Counted from the stretch's first letter, positions 11,279-23,524 are shown. The stretch: 64,000 nt of DNA from Mycteria americana (GCF_035582795.1 NC_134370.1:38799501-38863500); one strand, 5' to 3'. The notes: generated from the letters alone by a model not told the origin. Translations and numbers: made by a program.

Positions 11279-14200
11279 GGGAGTCTGAGCACTTTGAGAG
11301 CCTGCCATGCACCCCAATTCTCTGTGAACCTGATGTGAGCTGTCAAGGGCTCTGCCCAACTCCTCCACAACCACCTTTTAATAAGAAAAATGCTGCAATA
11401 AGGGCATCAGAAGAGACCACAAGAGGAACTACTGCAGGACAGCCAGAGGCACCCTTTGCTTGGGGCTGGAGGAGCCAAGCCAGCCCTCCCCACCCCAAAG
11501 ACTGAGATTTCCCCTTCCTGAACTCTCCCCCTTCATGGGGAAGGACTTGCTGGAAACCAAACCGGTCCTTGTGAAAAACAGCCTTGTTTTGCAAATGAAT
11601 GAGTTTCTCAGAGCCCAAGAAACCCTTCTGCAAGCCTATACCCAAAAATGCTGTATTTTCTCCCCATTTATCAAAGCGGTCAGGAGGGAGCACACCTGCA
11701 GCCAGCAGGGAGGAGGTTCCCCACAGAGAGAGTGAATGACCTTCCTTTAATACACAGTTTTACAGCTGCCAAAAGAGCCCAGGAACATGCAAAATCTTAT
11801 TTCTGGAGGAGGCGTGGGGTTTTTAAATTATTTTTTTAATGCAACCACGGAGACATCCACCCCAGAACAATCCTCAGGGAGAAGGGCAGAGAAGCAAGAC
11901 AAGATGCTGCATAACCTGTTGCCAATTATGGTGTGTTCTTTCCAGATTAATCGAAGTTGTTTGCATTTATTTGCATGTGAAGGCAACTCAGCTCCCTCGC
12001 AGCTTGGTGCCACCCTCTTACTCCTGGGGGGAATTTGCACTCTGTTGCCAGGGATGTGGCTGGTGCCACATCAGGCATCAAGGATGAGGCTCGGGGGGGT
12101 GGCGACACGGACGGACGGACAGCTTGTATTTCAGTGGGGGTCAGATTTACACTTGGAGCAAAAACAGGAGCAAGGCAGAGGATGCAACCCACAGAGCTTT
12201 CCCAAAAATTGGGGAAAAGAAGGCAAAGTTAAAACAGAGCAGGGGAGAGTGTAGAGAGTTGCAAGAGACCCTTCTAAAGAGCATAGGCCAGCAGTCTCAA
12301 TCCTCATCTTGAAACAGGGAGAATTGTCTTGAAGATGGAGCTGAAAAATGTGGAGAAAATGCTGGAGATCCACTGGCTACTGGGGGAGGCTGGAAGGAGA
12401 TGGGGACTTGAGCAGGGACTGGCTGAATGAAAAAGGGAAGAGACATTGGTGTCTCCAAGGCATTAAAGCATCTCACTGCAGCTCTGCATATACCCCTCGT
12501 GATGCTGATCCTCAGCAACTGCTTCCTGCTGTAGTGTCTACACTTGAATTTTTCCACATGTTTTTCCCTCTAAGACAGGCAGGGCTGCAAGAATCATCTG
12601 AGGTCATAAAAAACACCTTGTAATTAAAAACCACAAGAGCACAAGCATTTTACTGTTTGCAAAGAGTGGATTAAAAAAGGTGTTTTGAGATTATCAGGAC
12701 TCTCAGCACAGCGCGATGACACTGGAAGTAGAGAAATTACTACTCTAACAGGGGTGACACGCACAGCTGGATCCGAAGTCAGCAATGCTCAGCTGGGGAA
12801 CCAGATGTTTTCAAACCATGGGCAAAAGCTGCCAAGGTGTTTGGAAAGTTCTCCGTCCTTTGGGTATTTTTTTTTTTAATGAATTATTGGTGGTTCAGTC
12901 CATGCTATAAGGCAAATTCAGATGCTGGTTGCCACAGAGGGCAAGAGATCATGTTTGACTGATGTTCTTTCTGGATTTGAGAATCTATCCCAGAGCGCTT
13001 GGGCAAACATCACAAAGCTGTTACTTCAGGTAATATCCTTCAGGGTGGACATTATTCAGCCCAAACTGGAAAAGTTGAAAGTGGGGTCACACCTCCATCC
13101 TGTCCCCTTCCTCCTCTTTATAGAAGCCAGCACATACTAGCTGTGCCTTTTGCTGGTGCATGCAGATTCAGAACCCATCTATTGAGAGGTGGCTTCTGCC
13201 TAGAGCCTCTCGTCTTCCTTTTTGATCCAAAGTTTACATATTAATGGAGAAGCCTCTGGCCTCTCTTATCGCCTGAACAGCAGTTCCCCTTCTCTTTTAA
13301 TCGAGGCAGCAGATGGAGATAAGATTGCCTCAACCCTACATGCAGGAAGGCAGCGTTCTAGCAACAAAGAGATACAGCAGCTTCCCTTTTCTGCTGATAT
13401 TTGGGCTCTTTTGGTGACCATTTGTGAAAATTACAATTAGCTTCAAGTCAATATTGTTCTTCTGTTTTGCATTCTCTTCTCAAGTTGGATTGTTATCAGC
13501 CACAACCACTGAACACCTCTCCAGCACTGGAGGGAGGCTTACAAGGAAAAAGCAGTATTTCTTCATTCCTTCCTGATAAGAATATGCCTTTGAATTTTTT
13601 TTTTTTTTTTATTATTATAAAAGGTGCTTTTTAGGAAAAAGAGAGACACTGACCATTTTTTAAAATTATGAGCCTGACAATGTAGTACCGAGTCTCCTGG
13701 TTTGGGAGAAGAAAACTTGTCTGGGTTTCCATCTCAAGACACTAATTACGAGCGCTTTGGTTATGTACAGGAATAAATACCATGTATTTTTTATATTTTC
13801 TCTGTTTGACTCAACGTTTCTGGACACACAGCCAGGAAAAGGAGAGAGGCAGAGAGCAGCTCCCATAGCACAGGCATTTCCAGCAAGAACAGTATGGCCA
13901 AAGCCACCTTTAAATAAAGTCACACTCCCAAGGGACCCGGCTTTCTAGGTCCATATTTAGGGTACCCCAGCAACACATAGTTAAATGCCCCATCAGATCT
14001 GCAAGACAGGGACACAAGGGCTACCTCTGCTCCCAGAAACCCCCAGAGCACCGTTAGGGATGACAGCAGCCCTGCAAGAGGGTTCCCATGGGCCTGAAGA
14101 CACTGCCTTATCCTCTCCTGCCAACTTCTGCAAAGGTATTGGAGGCCATCCAAGACTTTGCTTAAAATCAGGGCTTCTCCTGCATCAAGGATCTGCTGAT

Positions 14201-17200
14201 TACAGAGCAGTCTCACTCAGAGCAGGCCCCAAGGACACAGAGAGTAATTGCCCTGGGACTTGCCCTCGGGTCTGAACAGGAGGATCCCTGTGTGACCATG
14301 GGAGGAAGGAGCCCGTATCTCCCTTGTTGCATTGCTCAGCTTTCTGCAGAGCTGCTGATAGCAGCTCTGAGTCCCACTAGCTCCCCATCTTCACCCTTTC
14401 CCCAGGGAGCATCCCATTATTTCCCATTCCTCTTGTCTCACAGGCAGGGTTTGGGCTGACTCAGACTGTTTTACAGGCTGATGAGTTGAGTTGCTATAAT
14501 CTCTGCTGGCACACGCCACCCCTGTGACCACCTATGGACCTGCACAAGCCTTAATCCCCACCCAAAACCACGCTGCTTTGCCAGGTGTTTGGAGAGGACT
14601 ATTTGGACCTGAAACCTGTCTCAGTGTTTGCTCCTCAGCCAAAGCCAGAAGCCACCCACCTGCCATTTAGGACCTTTTCCATTGCTCTCTTTCCCCCTTC
14701 TCCTTCTCTAAAGGAGATTTAGAGAGGCAGATTTGTCATTTAGCTGAGGTTTGCATTGCACAGGCTAAATCAGAAAATGCCACTCTTAGCCCTTGGGGTG
14801 GGGAGAGGATAATATTGCTGATGGGTGAGCTCTTACAGCAGGTAGCAGATCGGTTTTGCCCTAAACAAATAAGTGAGGTTTGCTCACTACCTGCAGACAA
14901 GGGGACATCAGTGTTCAGGGGGTGTGGAAACCCCAAAAGATTTTAGTCCAGGTTTTACTTAAATGCTGAGCAACAGCATTACCCTAAATTGGCTGAACTT
15001 CTAGTCCTGAAGGATGATACTTGTCCTGCCACAGGGGCCAGGTGCTATAGTTGGTATTGGAGCTGGAAATGTGTTTCCAGCGCCCTTGGAAATGGCGAGG
15101 ACATTTCAATGGGGATTTTATCAGTTTGCATTGCTGCTGGAAGTATTGATCTCCTGCTGAGACAGTGAACCCTAAAGTTTCCCAGGTCCCTTCTCGAGAT
15201 TTTTTTTCCAGTTCTGGTTGGATGTTCAAACAACAAAAGACAGTGAAGGGACATGGGCATTTCTGTAAAATCACCCCTTTCTTTGGCAATGGCTCCAAAC
15301 CCTCCTAGAAGGGACCTTTCAGCTCCAAGCCCCCAACGCTGGCTGCATTGCACCCACAGAGCTGGAGTGCAACACCACATGGGGCACCAAGTCACCTCCT
15401 TCAAAGCAGGGAGAAAGGCCTTGGCCACGAAGAAGAGAAACGAATGAGAGCATCCTCCTTCAAAGGTATATTATTCCTACTAGCTAACTTCATCACAGCC
15501 TGTTTGACAAGAACAACAAGGGAAGAATTAGCTGCTGAAATTCTGCCTTTGCCTCCCAAAGCGCCGGTTACAGGCTTTGCATTTCACATTTGGCAGTACT
15601 GTTTGCTCGGGAGCTGTAGGAGGTTGCCTGAGCCAGCATCCCTCCCAGGAGGTCCTACACTGGTCTGTGCAATTGGAAGTGATGGGTCCCCAAAGGGTCC
15701 TTGCATCCAGGAGCAGGAGACAGGGATAACTGGGGAGGCTTGGGGGTGCCAGATCTTATTTCTAGTGGAGGTCCTACATGCCAGCAACCACCCAGCTCCC
15801 AGGGATTTTGCAGGGGGTTAGAGGCAGAGCGGCCCAGAGCCAGCACCTGGGAGCAGGGGTTCTACCCTCCTCTCCAAAAGTGGCTTTGCATGTGGAGCTG
15901 CAGATCAGCAGTGACCTCCAGTGGCTGCAGCCAAACCTGGTGGAGATGTCAGGTGAAAACCGCTCCGCTGCAGCCAAGCAGGGGCTGGGTGCACGGCACC
16001 CTGCACCCAGGTGTGTCCCACAACCAGCACCCAAGGTTGTGGGACCTTTGCATCAGCAGGCAATGGACCAGGGCTGACCCATGGCAGCCCCTCACCGCTC
16101 TGAGCTGGGGCCTCACGTGGCAATGCCATCCTCTCCTGGCCTCCAGGCTTGCCATCACAGGCAATTTTTGATATTTTTTTTTCCCCCTGTAAGTCACTAT
16201 TCCCAGGGCATCTCATACAGCCCTCAGGAGAGCATATGGATACTGCTCACCAAATGGGGCGATAAAACATTATCTGCCTGTCAGTTACAGCTTTCTACAG
16301 AGACAAAACTAACATGAGAAAGCGTGCGCAAAAGCGAGGGGAATGCGTATGAGAGGATAGACCATTGGCTCCCAGCTCTCCCTGGGAGCTAGCGGAGGTG
16401 CAGGTTTAAAGCTCTGGGGCAGATCTCTTACCAGCCACTGTTCTCTCCTTCCTAGGCAGCTTGCAAAAAAAGTATTATATTTCCTAACTGCTGGGCCCCA
16501 GAGACTCCCCAGACCCCATGAAAAATCCAGAAAAAGTGGTTTGCAACTCACCAAAGCAGCAGTGTAAATCCCAGCACTGAACAGAAAGCTCTGGCAATAG
16601 CAAATCTCCCACAGAGCTGCAGTTGGGCTACAGTGCACCTCCCAAGCCCCTGCTGCAAAGCTTGCAGCTGCTTTGGGCCACGTACATCACACATGCGTAT
16701 CTGCAAGACTTTCCTGCAAGCACGGGACATGCACACAGGCGCTTATCTGGGTGCCACTGCATGTGAAGTCACCCTGGAGCAGACTGCAAATAAGCAGTAG
16801 AGCATCCAAGAAGCAGCAGCTGGCAGGGGTTGCTGTTATAACCTGCCCAGCAATCAGGAATGGAGGGACAAAGCTGTGAAGCTGCAACAGGACACAGCTG
16901 TGCAAGCCACAGTGGCTGTGCCATGAGGTTATCCCTGCAGGAAAAGCTGGGCAGGAAAGTTCAGGGCTGGGGCTGGTGAGTCAGGCGGGGAACGTGGGAA
17001 CTGGCTGAGCCAAGCCAACAAGTCCCCAGGGCAGGAATAAAACCCTCCGGCACAGCAGGGCCAAAACCCATGGGAAAAAAGCTGAAGTTTTCCTAGGAAA
17101 TTGTTCCACGAGTTACATCCCAGCCAACAGTGGGAGTATTGAAGGGATGTGATGCTTGCTACAGGAAAAAAGATATTAGCAGCGCAGAAGGTGTTTGGGG

Positions 17201-18560
17201 AGACAGCCAGAGCCCCCAGCTCCTGTGTGGGACAAGGCTGTGAAGGGTGACACGGGGACAAGCCCCTGCTCTGGCCCATCTCCCTGCACTGGCAAGGGCT
17301 GCTGCCTTTCTCAGCAGCTGGGATGCTGGGCAGGCTGCAAGAGTCACCCCATCGGTGAGTGGCTGCTCCTGGGAGCGAGCACTCACCCGAAGGGACCCAG
17401 CACCGTGAGTGAGAAAGAGCAAATAACCGTATTTAACTCCATCAGCTTTGAGTGAAAAGTCATTTCCTACCACTGCTTTTCCTACTTACTCAATTACCCT
17501 CCGCCACAGTTATTCTGCCATGCCCAAAAGCCATCTCTCTTACTACCTCACTCCTAACACTTATTAAATCAACGTGCGATACTGTATAGATTCACCAGAC
17601 TGTCCTCGTCACCTCTGTGACAGCCCCAGAGCTGCCAGGGAACAGGGTCTGCAGGCAGCTGCCTTCAGTGCTTGCATGGCAGCTGCGGAAGGACCGTTCC
17701 CACCCCAGCAAGAAACCCGCTGACCACAACCACCCCCGACTGCAAGCCTTGAAGTCTCTCCTGTCCCTTTTAAAGCAAAAAAGCCCTCCTGGCCTCCTTG
17801 CCCAAATATTTTGGCAGTTGCAGCCTCAGAGGCTGAAGGTAAAGTGAGCCGTAGTGATGCTAAGTGAAACAAAAGCATCCAACCCCTTAGGTACATACAG
17901 GTGAAAGAGCCTTTCCATGGCAAAAATCAAGCGGGGTTTTCAAAGCACTTGAAAAAGCAGGTATTGCAAAGGGCCAGAGGAATACAGTGTGGCTGTATTT
18001 TAAGGAGTGACCTAGTAGGTTTTGTGTCTAACCTTTTAAGAGGGGCCATTAAAAACACAAGGGGAAGGACTGAGTAACTTCATGCCAAAAGATGTGGTGG
18101 TCCCACCATCACCATGAGTAACAGAGTCTGCAGGGGACAATTAGGAGGGAGTAAAGTAGGAAAGAGGAAAACAAAGAGTTACTTTAGGAAAATAAAGCAT
18201 TACAACAGCAGCAATTACCACCATAACTTCTATGAAGTTTCCATGGGAAGAAGCACCATTTTCCATGAGCATGACTTTTAAGAGCAGCTTCCACGCTCCC
18301 CGAGAGCAAAGCCACGTTGCTTTCATCTCCCACCCCACCCTCCCCTCCATGCAGGTGCCACCAGTTGCCTTTGCCAGCTTGGGTTTGCCACCACAGTCCT
18401 CGATCAAGTGGCACTGGGGACCACTAAAGTGTCCCATCTCAGCCGTGTCCTGGGGACGTGTTCATTTCACAGCCGCCTGCCCAGGGCAGGAGGCAAGGCA
18501 GGGACGGCTCATTCAGAGGGAAGCGTGGCCTTTCCCTTCAGCCCCTCCTCTCGCTTGCCT
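11279..18560. other. Intergenic spacer between the MTTP-like and StAR-like genes
   Basis: About 7.3 kb. It should start with the MTTP-like 3' UTR, but I see no clear AATAAA within the first 2 kb, so its end is undetermined. AATAAA occurs at about 13912. A T-rich run lies near 13597-13612. Open frames here lack splice context or recognisable similarity. No mobile element recognised. Confidence 0.55.
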
Positions 18561-18643
18561 TGTCCTTGAGTACTCCTTATTCCCAGCTGCTATCTGGCAG
18601 TGTGGTCCTATCATCAGGTGCCGTCCTTCAGGCCGGCTATAAA
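18561..18643 (+). promoter_or_regulatory. StAR-like proximal promoter: NR5A-like site, two GATA motifs, TATA box
   Basis: TATAAA at 18638-18643 puts the start site near 18668, giving a 5' UTR of about 25 bases before the ATG at 18693. Two WGATAR motifs read on the minus strand: AGATAG at 18590-18595 and TGATAG at 18608-18613. At 18561-18570 the minus strand reads CTCAAGGACA, one mismatch from the NR5A (SF-1/LRH-1) consensus YCAAGGYCR. Mammalian STAR promoters are known to use SF-1 and GATA sites close to the TATA box, so this arrangement fits steroidogenic or NR5A-driven expression. Binding is inferred. Confidence 0.55.
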
Positions 18644-18692
18644 GGCGCGCTGGGATGCGGCGTGCTCCTGGAGGCAGCCCTGCTCCTGTGCC

Positions 18693-18756
18693 ATGCTGCG
18701 GGCCACCGTCAAGCTGTGCTGCGGCATCGCCCATGACCACCTCCGCCGCCTGCCTG
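18693..18756 (+). CDS. StAR-like exon 1
   Basis: ATG 50 bases after the end of the TATA box. Encodes 21 residues of presequence plus the first base of a Gly codon. Donor GTAAGC. The human exon ends at the same Gly. Confidence 0.95.
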
Positions 18757-21700
18757 GTAAGCACCGCTCATCTCCTCTCCGACCTCAGGAAAAACAGGCA
18801 GAAAAGAGCGTCCTAAAGGAGACGCTAAGTCTGCATCTGATGGGCATCCCCTTGGGAGGTGCTCCCTTGGAAATGTCACATCTATGCATCTATTTTCCTT
18901 CTGCGTTGTATCATGCATAGGCTAGTCTTGGTCTTCGCTGTAAATGAACTTCAAGTAGAGATGCAGGACACCAGGGCATCTTCCTCGCACACTCCATGCT
19001 CACCAAAGCCTGTGCGTCTCTCCCCTAGGCTTGAAGATAACAGCCGTTGCGGTAATACAGAAGGATGTGAGAGGGCTGGTGGTAAGAGGATCCCGTTGCC
19101 TGCCTTCCAAAATTCCTCATTATATTCAGAGGCTGATGGGGAAGGAGACAGGTAAGCTCAGCCCGGGCGCTTGGGTACTAGATTTTCTGGCCCTACTCAC
19201 AACCCCCTTGCAACACATGATGGAGACCATATGATTTGACTCATATTTTGGGGGACAGAGTTAATTGTCTTCTCACTGCTGGGCTGGTCTCCAGCCCTCC
19301 GGTAGCTTAAAAGCCTTCCCTGTACTGATGGCAAACTGGGTTAGTGTGCAGACCCTGAGATTCCGGGAAGGTAAATTGCATTGGCTCACCATACAGGCAG
19401 CCAAAGCTTTCAGCAGAGGTTACAAGCACTTATCAGTGTTTTGTTGCATGTCTGCTGTGTCTCTAGTTCCACCGCTTACCTAAATACTTGAAAATTGGCA
19501 AATTCATCTGGTTTTTTTGAAGTGTGGCTTGTTCCAAAGGCTGCCTATGCAATGTTAATAATACCCAAGCAACGTGCAATTTGTACCACAGTCTTACTGG
19601 GAATTGATTTGGAAAGCAATTTCAAAAAGCTTTCCAAGCAGTCAGCACAGACACAGTGAACGAATGCCAGGAATGCTCCTGACAGCAAGGTTTTCTGCAC
19701 CAAGCCATCCCCCAGCCCAAGAGGCGACCAGTTGCGTGGGGGAAATGGCAGTGTAAGAGCTGAGATTTTGGGTCAGCAAAACCTTCTGCTCCAGCTCCGT
19801 TTGCACTTCTGTACCCACAGCCACACGCACAGGCAAAGCCAGGGGGGCTTTTCACATTGCTCTGCCTTGCTCCTGCAGCTGCCTGCCCCGAGCCTGCTGG
19901 AGATGCCAGCCCCAGCCAGTTCTCCAGCATGGACCTCTCCTACATCACCCAGGGAGAAACGGCCCTGCAGCGAGCGCTGAGCATCCTGCAGCAGCACACC
20001 AGCTGGCAGGCAGAAACGATGCTGGTAAAGCCCGGCCGCCTCTTGCCTTTACTGCTTCATGCCAGAAAAGCTCTCAGGAGGAGAAATGAGCCTGCGGAGG
20101 GGGGATTTGTTTCTCTTATTCCTCCTGCTTGAAGGGAAACCGTGAGCACAGGAGATGTGCCATGCAAAAGCATGCACAGCAAAGAGGGTTTCCAAGCAAG
20201 CCTTTGTTAAGCCCATTCACAAGCAAAGCTGCAAAGTAAATAGACAGTAGAAAAAGCTTGGAAGGGGAAACTCAGATAATCGCGTTCCCGGGGAAAGCCA
20301 CGAGCATTTCTGCAGAAAAACCCAAAAGATTGCGACTTTGTTGTTATTTACGGTGTTTGTTCATTAAGCTGTTTGCTGAATTGTTTAATTTAGCTAGAAA
20401 GGAGCTTAAAATAAAAAAAGGCAACCATAGTGGCATGATTTAGATATAATAGCTTTCGACTGTACACCAAACGGTGATTAAAAAGAGGACTGGGACGATT
20501 TATTGGCAAGGCATTTCAGTGCGCAGCCAGTGCCTCTTGGGGTGTTTTTGGGCAAGGGGTTGATACAGGCTCTCTGCTCTCCCAGGACGCGGGGGCTGCC
20601 GTGTCCAGCACCACCCTCCCCGGGCTGGGCAAGGTGTTTCGGGCAGAGGTGGTCCTGGCCGTGCCAGTGGCACGGCTGCACCGGGAGCTGTTTGAGAAGA
20701 TGGAGCAAATGCCCCAGTGGAACCCGACCCTCAGCCAGGTGAAGGTAAGGTGAGGAGGGATGGCATAAGATAAGGTGAGGAGGGACAGGCAGCAAGCGAT
20801 GCCATCGCAGGCAGACGGTCTGAGGCTTTGCATCACCAGGGTTGCTAGCATCCAAAAAAATCATATTTATCGAGGCTTTTAAGATGGCTGAAGGATTAAA
20901 GCTAATTCCACGCTCCTGCAAGAGCAGCATATCACCCCAGGGAGAGAAGATGTGCTTTACCAGTGAGGCATTGAGAAACGTGTTGTTTCCAAGCTCTCTC
21001 TTCCACACGGTGCCGGCTCGCAGAGGCTTTTCCACGCTGAGGGACTCTGACATTGCTCAGACTTTAATGTCAGGGGAGAAGCTGTTCAAGGGAATCAGAC
21101 AGCTCAAAAAAAGAGGCCAAACCAAACATATTACGCTGCGAGGGGCACCCACAGGAAGCTTATGTGTTATCTTAGGCTTCTTTTGAGTATTTGCCTTATT
21201 TCTCAGCTCCCAAATCACAGCATATCCCTAAGCAAGCTGCCAGCCTCAGAAAGCCTCCCCTAGCTCACCTGGGCTGGCTCAGATGCTACCCAGCCTCTGC
21301 TTATTTATTGCTACCACTTCCCTGTCCCTTCAGAAAAAGACATAGCATAGAGAGAGTCCCATCCCAGATAAAAAAGACTGCAAAAATCACCCACTTTCCC
21401 CCTTAATAGCCTGCCAGGGATTAGGATTTAATTATCACCAGGTGCCAGCCCCAAGCTCCCACCTTGCTGCTGCTTCTGCTCATGCTGCCACCCCACACTG
21501 CTGTCCCCAAGGTGGCTTAATGTCCCCTGGGCAGGAGTAAGGGGGTGACGGGGATGTCCCTGGAGGGGCAGCCACAAGGAGCCTAATCCCTGTGGCGCTC
21601 CTTGCTCTGGTAGGTGCTGCAGCGCGTTGGGACAGACACGCTGGTGACGCACGAAGTCACCGCTCCCAGCCCGGGCAACCTGGTGGGCCAGCGGGACTTC

Positions 21701-22337
21701 GTCAGCGTGCGGCACTGCGTGAGGAGAGAGACAGCCGTCTACCTGGTGGGAACCACCACCCACGTCGAGCTGCTGCCCTTGCAGGAAGGGTGCATCAGGT
21801 ACAGCCCCCCCAAAGTGACCATCGTGGGGTATCATTTCCCTGTGGGGGGAGACCACCACTGCAGCCATCAACGTTTGCACCGGGCATGGCAAGGGAGGCA
21901 CGCCAAGAGCTACCTCCCTGTTGTGTTTGCTCGGGGATCTCCTTACCCCATTTTTTCCCCATGGGGGGACCCTAACTGCCCACTCCCTTGCCCACCGCAG
22001 GGCCGAGTCCCGGCTGAGCTGCATCGTCCTGCAGCCGCTGGCGGGGGACCCCAGCCGTACCCGCTTCACCTGGCTCCTCAGCATGGACCTGAAGGCAAGT
22101 GCCACTGTGTTACTTGGGGTGGGACAGCAAGGGGTATGCATCCTGGCAGGCAAATGCACCTTCCTCCCCAGGATGGGCACCCCCAACTCTCTTTGACCCT
22201 GCAGAAGCAAATTGGGGGTGTTTTCTCTCCGGAAGGGCTGGATCCCCGCGTCTGTCGTTAACCACGTCCTGCCGCAGTCCCAAGGAGACTTCATCAAGCA
22301 CCTCTGCCGGCATCTCTCTGCTGCCACGTGCCCCTGA
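18693..22337 (+). CDS. Steroidogenic acute regulatory protein-like (StAR/STARD1 paralogue), complete
   Basis: Role (family knowledge): StAR moves cholesterol to the inner mitochondrial membrane, the rate-limiting step of steroid synthesis. Seen here: seven exons encoding 290 residues (human STAR 285), with exon breaks at the human positions. N-terminus [20 protein letters not shown] resembles the STAR mitochondrial presequence. The START domain (about residues 75-285) shows [40 protein letters not shown] and KGWIP. E178 and R197 match human E169 and R188, the pocket pair, and R191 matches R182. The two human PKA sites differ: S195 aligns to T204 (context RRET) and the S57 region is not conserved. 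Intron 6 is GC-AG. It is too diverged to be the bird STAR orthologue as I recall it (start MLPATFKLC), so I call it a paralogue, perhaps equivalent to fish star2 (inference). It lies downstream of the MTTP-like gene and converges with ADAMTS14. Confidence 0.95.
19029..19151 (+). CDS. StAR-like exon 2
   Basis: Encodes [20 protein letters not shown] onward, the presequence-to-START linker and the least conserved part. The RRRSS phosphosite motif of human STAR is absent. Donor GTAAGC. Confidence 0.88.
19879..20024 (+). CDS. StAR-like exon 3
   Basis: Encodes [20 protein letters not shown], matching human [20 protein letters not shown], the first START helix. Ends in frame before donor GTAAAG. 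Confidence 0.92.
20586..20744 (+). CDS. StAR-like exon 4
   Basis: Fifty-three codons with [20 protein letters not shown] and [11 protein letters not shown], matching human DVGKVFRLEVVVDQP and MEAMGEWNPNV. Donor GTAAGG. Confidence 0.96.
21614..21798 (+). CDS. StAR-like exon 5
   Basis: Encodes [15 protein letters not shown] and [20 protein letters not shown], with E178, R191, R197 and T204. Ends in a split Arg codon before donor GTACAG. Confidence 0.97.
22001..22094 (+). CDS. StAR-like exon 6 (GC donor)
   Basis: Encodes [20 protein letters not shown] and ends LLSMDLK. The intron starts GCAAGT after AAG, a textbook GC donor context. No GT donor fits the phase or the conserved DLK-GW junction. 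Confidence 0.95.
22236..22337 (+). CDS. StAR-like exon 7, terminal
   Basis: Encodes [19 protein letters not shown] and the C-terminal START helix, ending ATCP then TGA at 22335-22337. Human counterpart GWLPKSIINQVLSQTQVDF. Confidence 0.96.
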   Translation, partial: GWIPASVVNHVLPQSQGDFIKHLCRHLSAATCP

Positions 22338-23426
22338 GCTGCGGGAGGACGGGCTCTGCCCAAGCATGAGGGACGCAGCCTGAGCTGGAGACCCGCTCCT
22401 GCCCCTGCTCTTTGCTGCTGCGGCCGAGGAGCTGTGGCCACCAGCGATGGGGTGAGGCATGCACCCACCGAGCAACCCCAAGCATAGAGGACACCCTGCA
22501 CCCGGCACCGTGCTTCTGCTTCAGGGATGGAGTGGAGCATGCGCAAGCTGGGCGACCAAGACAGAACCAAGCCTTGCATTAGGGGTTGCCTAAAAACCCT
22601 TGCCCAAACCTCGCCCATGAGCAGCAATGGTAGCTGGTGTTTGGCATCGCTCCTCCCCGCCGTGCACAGGGGAAGGGGGTGGCTGCCGAAACGCACCCCG
22701 ACGTCGGGCATCGCTGCCCACAGTGCCATTTATTCTGCAGCTTCAGCCCTGCCCTGGTTTCGTCGCTCTTTATTTATTACGTGACCATGGCATCAGTTGT
22801 CAGTGCAAGCTCAGGGGCTCTCCTTGGCCTGAACTGGCAACAGATCTTTATTTATTTTGGAATGGCCAAGCTATATATTTATGTGTGTGTATATATGTAT
22901 ATAGATATAGGTTTTTTTTTTTCTCCTGCTATGCCAACAGTGGCAGGCACAGCCAGAACAGGTGTATGGCACTAAAGCCACGTCCCAGGCAGTCAGAAAT
23001 GCGTTTTTCACCATCAGTTCTATTGACTTGGGGTACTGCAACGTGAAAGGGGATGGCAAGGCAAGTGAGAAAGCAGCTAATGGAGAGAGGCAGCAGCAGG
23101 GTCGGACTCAGCCCCGCGACCCCGTAACGCAGCATCACGCCCTTGGGGACCGTGCATCCAGGGAGCTTGTCACTGCAGACCTGCAGCATGATAAACCCCC
23201 CAGTGGGCTTTGTCCTAGGAGGATCCCTGGGAGATGACCAGTCACCCCACACCCACAGCCCTTTGCAGCAGCAGGGATGGCCGGTCCAGTGATCCCGGCA
23301 TTATTCTGCACCCTGGAAACGAGCACGTTGTGCCATAAAGCTGCTGCCAACCGCAGCTAGAAACAAGCCTTGCAAGAGTAAGGCTGAGCAGCTGGGTGTC
23401 ATGAAATGTTACTACAGCCATTGCAA

Positions 23427-23466
23427 GGTGCTTGTAATTTATACATGGTGCTTGTAATTTATACAT
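23427..23466 (+). repeat. Perfect 2 x 20 bp tandem duplication
   Basis: GGTGCTTGTAATTTATACAT occurs twice back to back, at 23427-23446 and 23447-23466, inside the presumed StAR-like 3' UTR. Lack of divergence suggests a recent event. Confidence 0.95.
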
Positions 23467-23524
23467 GCGTGGGTTTTGCTGAGTATTTGTCTTATTTAAG
23501 GGGGGGGAGGAGCAGCTAGGTTGA

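Noticed and set aside
11279-18560. An additional gene in the spacer
   Set aside because: Open frames are short, unspliced and unlike any family I recognise; codon pattern is not convincing.
18693-22337. Classical STAR itself
   Set aside because: The recalled bird STAR starts MLPATFKLC and keeps the S57 and S195 motifs. This protein does not.
21428-22729. 433-codon open frame on the minus strand
   Set aside because: It lies antisense across StAR-like exons 5-7 and their introns. It shows no recognisable domain and is a shadow of GC-rich coding sequence.
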